Shown here: piece by piece, positions 39,836-42,941 of the stretch
Layout: every line of letters starts with the position of its first letter
Numbering within the stretch: the first letter of the stretch is position 1
NCBI GenBank assembly: GCA_937989675.1
Contig: CALKRK010000186.1
Span: forward strand, 1-42,941
Length of the DNA stretch: 42,941 nt
Reading direction: 5' to 3'
DNA from: an uncultured Arenicella sp.
GTDB lineage: Bacteria > Pseudomonadota > Gammaproteobacteria > Arenicellales > Arenicellaceae
Position numbers and translations under genes: made by a program
The notes under the pieces: model-generated
The model's database searches: none
Told to the model about the DNA's origin: nothing
What the model saw: only the letters and a program-made list of their open reading frames with translations

Positions 39836-41344
39836 ATGACAGATACACATTTAAGCGATACCCGTTTTACCGACCTTAAGATTCATACCGATGTTTTAAA
39901 AGGCATTGAGTCAACCGGTTTCGAGTTTTGCACCCCTATTCAAGCCATGACGTTGCCACTGGCTCTACAGGGTAAGGATATTAGTGGCCAAGCGCAAACG
40001 GGCACAGGTAAAACCGCCGCTTTTCTCATCGCGTGTTTCCACAAGTTACTTAATAACGAGCGCAAAGAGTCCAAGAAGAAAAACCCCGTTCGAGCATTAA
40101 TCGTCGCACCAACTCGAGAACTTGCTATCCAGATATTAGAAGATGGCAAACCTCTGGTACAGCACACCGACCTTAAAATGGGTATTGCATATGGCGGTAC
40201 TGATTACGATAAGCAACGCAAACATATAGAAGCAGGAGTCGACGTTCTGATCGGTACACCAGGCCGAATCATTGATTACTTCAAACAGGGAGTATTCGCG
40301 CTAGACGCTTTGGAAGTCATTATTCTTGACGAAGCAGATCGCATGTTTGATCTGGGCTTTATTTCAGATATTCGCTATTTATTTCGCGCAATGCCGACCC
40401 CCGAAGAGCGCCTCAACCTGCTCTTCTCTGCCACACTGTCACACCGCGTTGCCGAACTTGCTTACGAGCACATGAGCGAGCCGGAAGTCGTCAAAATTGA
40501 AGCGGAAATAACGGCAGATAGAATTGAAGAAATAGCCTATATGCCATCCAATGAGGAGAAGATTCCACTTCTCATGGGCATTATCCAAAAAGCTGGCGAC
40601 GACAAGGGCGTGATATTTATTAACACCAAACATATGGCGGAGAAAATTGAAGCATGGCTGAATGCCAATGGCTTCAAATGCGCACTGCTATCGGGTGACG
40701 TTCCACAGAAAAAACGCGAGAAGTTACTCGGCAACTTCAAAGACGGCACTTGCAACATTTTAATTGCCACCGACGTCGCCGCACGCGGCTTGCATATCCC
40801 AGATGTTAATTACGTGGTCAATTTTGACCTCCCAACTGACGCTGAAGATTACGTACACCGTATTGGGCGAACCGCACGAGCCGGAGCAAGTGGCACTGCC
40901 ATTAGCTTGATTTGCGAGACCTACGCCATGAATATTGTAGACATCGAAGAGTTTATAGAACATTCGATACCGGTGGAACGCGAAATTGCCGATTTATTGT
41001 TCGAAAATGCTGAAAAACCGGACCTGTCAAAGCTCCGCTCTAATAGAAAGCGAGACAGCAAAGGCAAAAGTAGAGAAACGAAAGGCAAAGACAAGCGCAA
41101 AGAACACGGCAGCCACAATAAACATTCAAGCGGTGATGCCGCCGAACGTACACGTCGCGAGAAAGGCAATCCAAATCGTGTACCAAAGGAGAATCGTCGC
41201 AAAAAATCAGAGCCCCAACAAACTCCAGAGCAAAGAGAAGCCGCCAAGCTCGCGGCCATGGAAAAGCGCAAAAACCAGCCAGAAAAGGTCAGAAGAATTC
41301 CGTTACGCGGCCGACGTGGGCAGGAAATACCAGCCATCGGCTAA
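39836..41344 (+). CDS. rhlB: DEAD-box ATP-dependent RNA helicase RhlB
   Basis: AQTGTGKT, APTRELA, TPGRIIDY, DEAD, SAT, HRIGRTARAG; basic C-terminal tail; divergent from trxA-rho as in E. coli. Confidence 0.93.
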   Translation: MTDTHLSDTRFTDLKIHTDVLKGIESTGFEFCTPIQAMTLPLALQGKDISGQAQTGTGKTAAFLIACFHKLLNNERKESKKKNPVRALIVAPTRELAIQILEDGKPLVQHTDLKMGIAYGGTDYDKQRKHIEAGVDVLIGTPGRIIDYFKQGVFALDALEVIILDEADRMFDLGFISDIRYLFRAMPTPEERLNLLFSATLSHRVAELAYEHMSEPEVVKIEAEITADRIEEIAYMPSNEEKIPLLMGIIQKAGDDKGVIFINTKHMAEKIEAWLNANGFKCALLSGDVPQKKREKLLGNFKDGTCNILIATDVAARGLHIPDVNYVVNFDLPTDAEDYVHRIGRTARAGASGTAISLICETYAMNIVDIEEFIEHSIPVEREIADLLFENAEKPDLSKLRSNRKRDSKGKSRETKGKDKRKEHGSHNKHSSGDAAERTRREKGNPNRVPKENRRKKSEPQQTPEQREAAKLAAMEKRKNQPEKVRRIPLRGRRGQEIPAIG

Positions 41345-41397
41345 GCCTGCTTAATATGTGGAAGCTAGATAGCGCCTTATAGGAGAAATAACGATTG

Positions 41398-42552
41398 ATG
41401 GAACGCGGTACAAAACTCGACAGCTCGCACTCATCAACTCGCCGCTCAGCACTACTTTTAGGTGGCGGTGGTGCGCGCGCAGCCTATCAGGTAGGAGTGC
41501 TCAAAGCGATAGCCGAAATTATTCCCAGCGATGCAGGCAACCCTTTCCCAATTATTTGCGGCACCTCAGCGGGCTCTATTAATACCGTTGCGCTTGCTTC
41601 AAATGCCGACGATTTTCAGGAAGGCGTAAGGCGCATCAACTCAGTCTGGGCCAACTTTGAACTTCATCACGTATTCCACGCCGATGGTAAAAGTTTGTTC
41701 AAACGAATCGCGAGTTGGGCGTGGGCCAACCTCGGCCCAGGCACCTGGCACAAAGGGCCAAGCTCGATTCTCGACAACGAACCACTGCGTCACCTTCTAA
41801 AGCGCTACATCAGCTTTGAAAAAATCGACAAATCAATTGAAAACGGCGATCTGCATGCCTATTGCTTAACTGCGTGCAGTTACACCTCTGGTGAATCGAC
41901 CACTTTTTATGATGGCGCACCTGAGATTGACAACTGGCTGCGCACACACCGGGAAGGCCAGCGTGAGAAAATGAACATAGACCACCTGATGGCATCATCG
42001 GCTATTCCTGTAATATTCCCATCAGTAAAACTTGGGGATGAACATTTCGGCGATGGTTCGATGCGTCAAATATCACCAATTAGCCCCGCGTTGCATTTAG
42101 GTGCCGAGAAAATTTTAATAATTGGCTTACGCCTAGAAAGCGCCAATAAAAGCCGCCCATCACCTGTTCACCGCCCAACACTGGGCCAGATATCTGGCTA
42201 TGTCCTCGATACACTCTTCTTGAACAGCTTACAGTCGGACATCGAGCGAATGGAACGCATGAACCGCACCTTGAAATCAGCCAGTGAAACAAACGGGGAA
42301 GCATTGAAAGTTATCGACCATTTAGTGATTAGCCCAACGCAAGACATCGCTAACATTGCGATGAAACATTACCTTGAGCTTCCGCGGAGTTTTAGAATTG
42401 CGCTAAAGTTTCTTGGCATGGGTAAAGCCAATAGCCGGCGCTTTATCAGCTATTTGATGTTTACTAAAACCTTTTGCCAGGAATTGATAGAGCTTGGCTA
42501 CCGCGACGCGATGAGCAAACAAGACGAGATCAAGGCTTTTCTCAAATCTTAG
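41398..42552 (+). CDS. Patatin-like phospholipase family protein
   Basis: LLLGGGGARAAYQVGVLKAI, CGTSAGSIN (GXSXG), FGDGSMRQISPISPALHLGA (DG dyad); AGGAG at 41381. Confidence 0.93.
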   Translation: MERGTKLDSSHSSTRRSALLLGGGGARAAYQVGVLKAIAEIIPSDAGNPFPIICGTSAGSINTVALASNADDFQEGVRRINSVWANFELHHVFHADGKSLFKRIASWAWANLGPGTWHKGPSSILDNEPLRHLLKRYISFEKIDKSIENGDLHAYCLTACSYTSGESTTFYDGAPEIDNWLRTHREGQREKMNIDHLMASSAIPVIFPSVKLGDEHFGDGSMRQISPISPALHLGAEKILIIGLRLESANKSRPSPVHRPTLGQISGYVLDTLFLNSLQSDIERMERMNRTLKSASETNGEALKVIDHLVISPTQDIANIAMKHYLELPRSFRIALKFLGMGKANSRRFISYLMFTKTFCQELIELGYRDAMSKQDEIKAFLKS

Positions 42553-42554
42553 TA

Positions 42555-42884
42555 TTAATGCAAATAAGTATTTGCTGGCAACATTCGCATCAAATCAAGT
42601 TCAACGCGTGCGCCTTGCGACTCTTCTAACAGCGCTTCTTCTAAAGATTGTTTGACTAAGTCCGGATTCGCTCTGTCAAACCAGCCGTAACCAGCCTCAT
42701 TAAGAATTTTATGAATCAAGCTCTTAGAAGACGCATTATCGGTTTCACAAAACAAACCCAGAATATTCTTCAAAGAAAGCTCATCTTGAACAATTAGTTT
42801 ATCAACCGACTCATAGGATTCATATTGGCTTAGCTCCATCACCAAACCACTTATTCGATCCGTAATTTTCATACCACAACCCAC
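42555..42884 (-). CDS. Small hypothetical acidic protein
   Basis: Intact 109-aa ORF (or ATG at 42872: MKITDRISGLVMELSQYESYESVDKL...); convergent with the patatin gene. Confidence 0.6.
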   Translation of the reverse strand: MGCGMKITDRISGLVMELSQYESYESVDKLIVQDELSLKNILGLFCETDNASSKSLIHKILNEAGYGWFDRANPDLVKQSLEEALLEESQGARVELDLMRMLPANTYLH

Positions 42885-42941
42885 TATACAACACTATTTT
42901 CCTTACCAACCCCTGCAAACATCCGTACTTGCAGCTATTAC

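Overview
The window looks like a gammaproteobacterial chromosome segment made mostly of housekeeping genes. Left block: recG-ridA-spoT-rpoZ-gmk on the minus strand, then yicC about 7.4 kb further on. Between gmk and yicC sit an orphan protein, a divergent MocR regulator/EamA transporter pair, a TRAP transporter operon and a divergent MRJP/Yellow-like protein. Centre: Ser/Thr kinase, PP2C phosphatase, rph-rdgB-gpmI, a lipoprotein, a Nudix hydrolase, waaA-hemF-tsaC-purE, a DUF547/MerA-like oxidoreductase/TVP38 cluster, a phosphopantetheinyl transferase, a YdcF-like protein, and trpBA. Right block: a beta-barrel OMP, a BON+OmpA protein next to a membrane-anchored helix-hairpin-helix protein, galE, a polytopic membrane protein, a metallophosphoesterase, rho, trxA, rhlB and a patatin. 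I found no rRNA, tRNA, CRISPR array, transposase, integrase or phage genes, and no clearly new defence system. The best leads are: (i) a three-copy alternating inverted repeat (GTGGCTAT/ATAGCCAC) upstream of the DUF547 gene, able to form mutually exclusive hairpins; (ii) a ~500-nt hairpin-dense intergenic region with a minus-strand G-quadruplex motif and a strong terminator before galE; (iii) the BON/OmpA + membrane-tethered HHH gene pair; (iv) the DUF547/MerA-like/TVP38 unit; (v) a divergent trpBA pair; (vi) a plant-type iPGM. All family calls come from reading motifs by eye; no database search was run.
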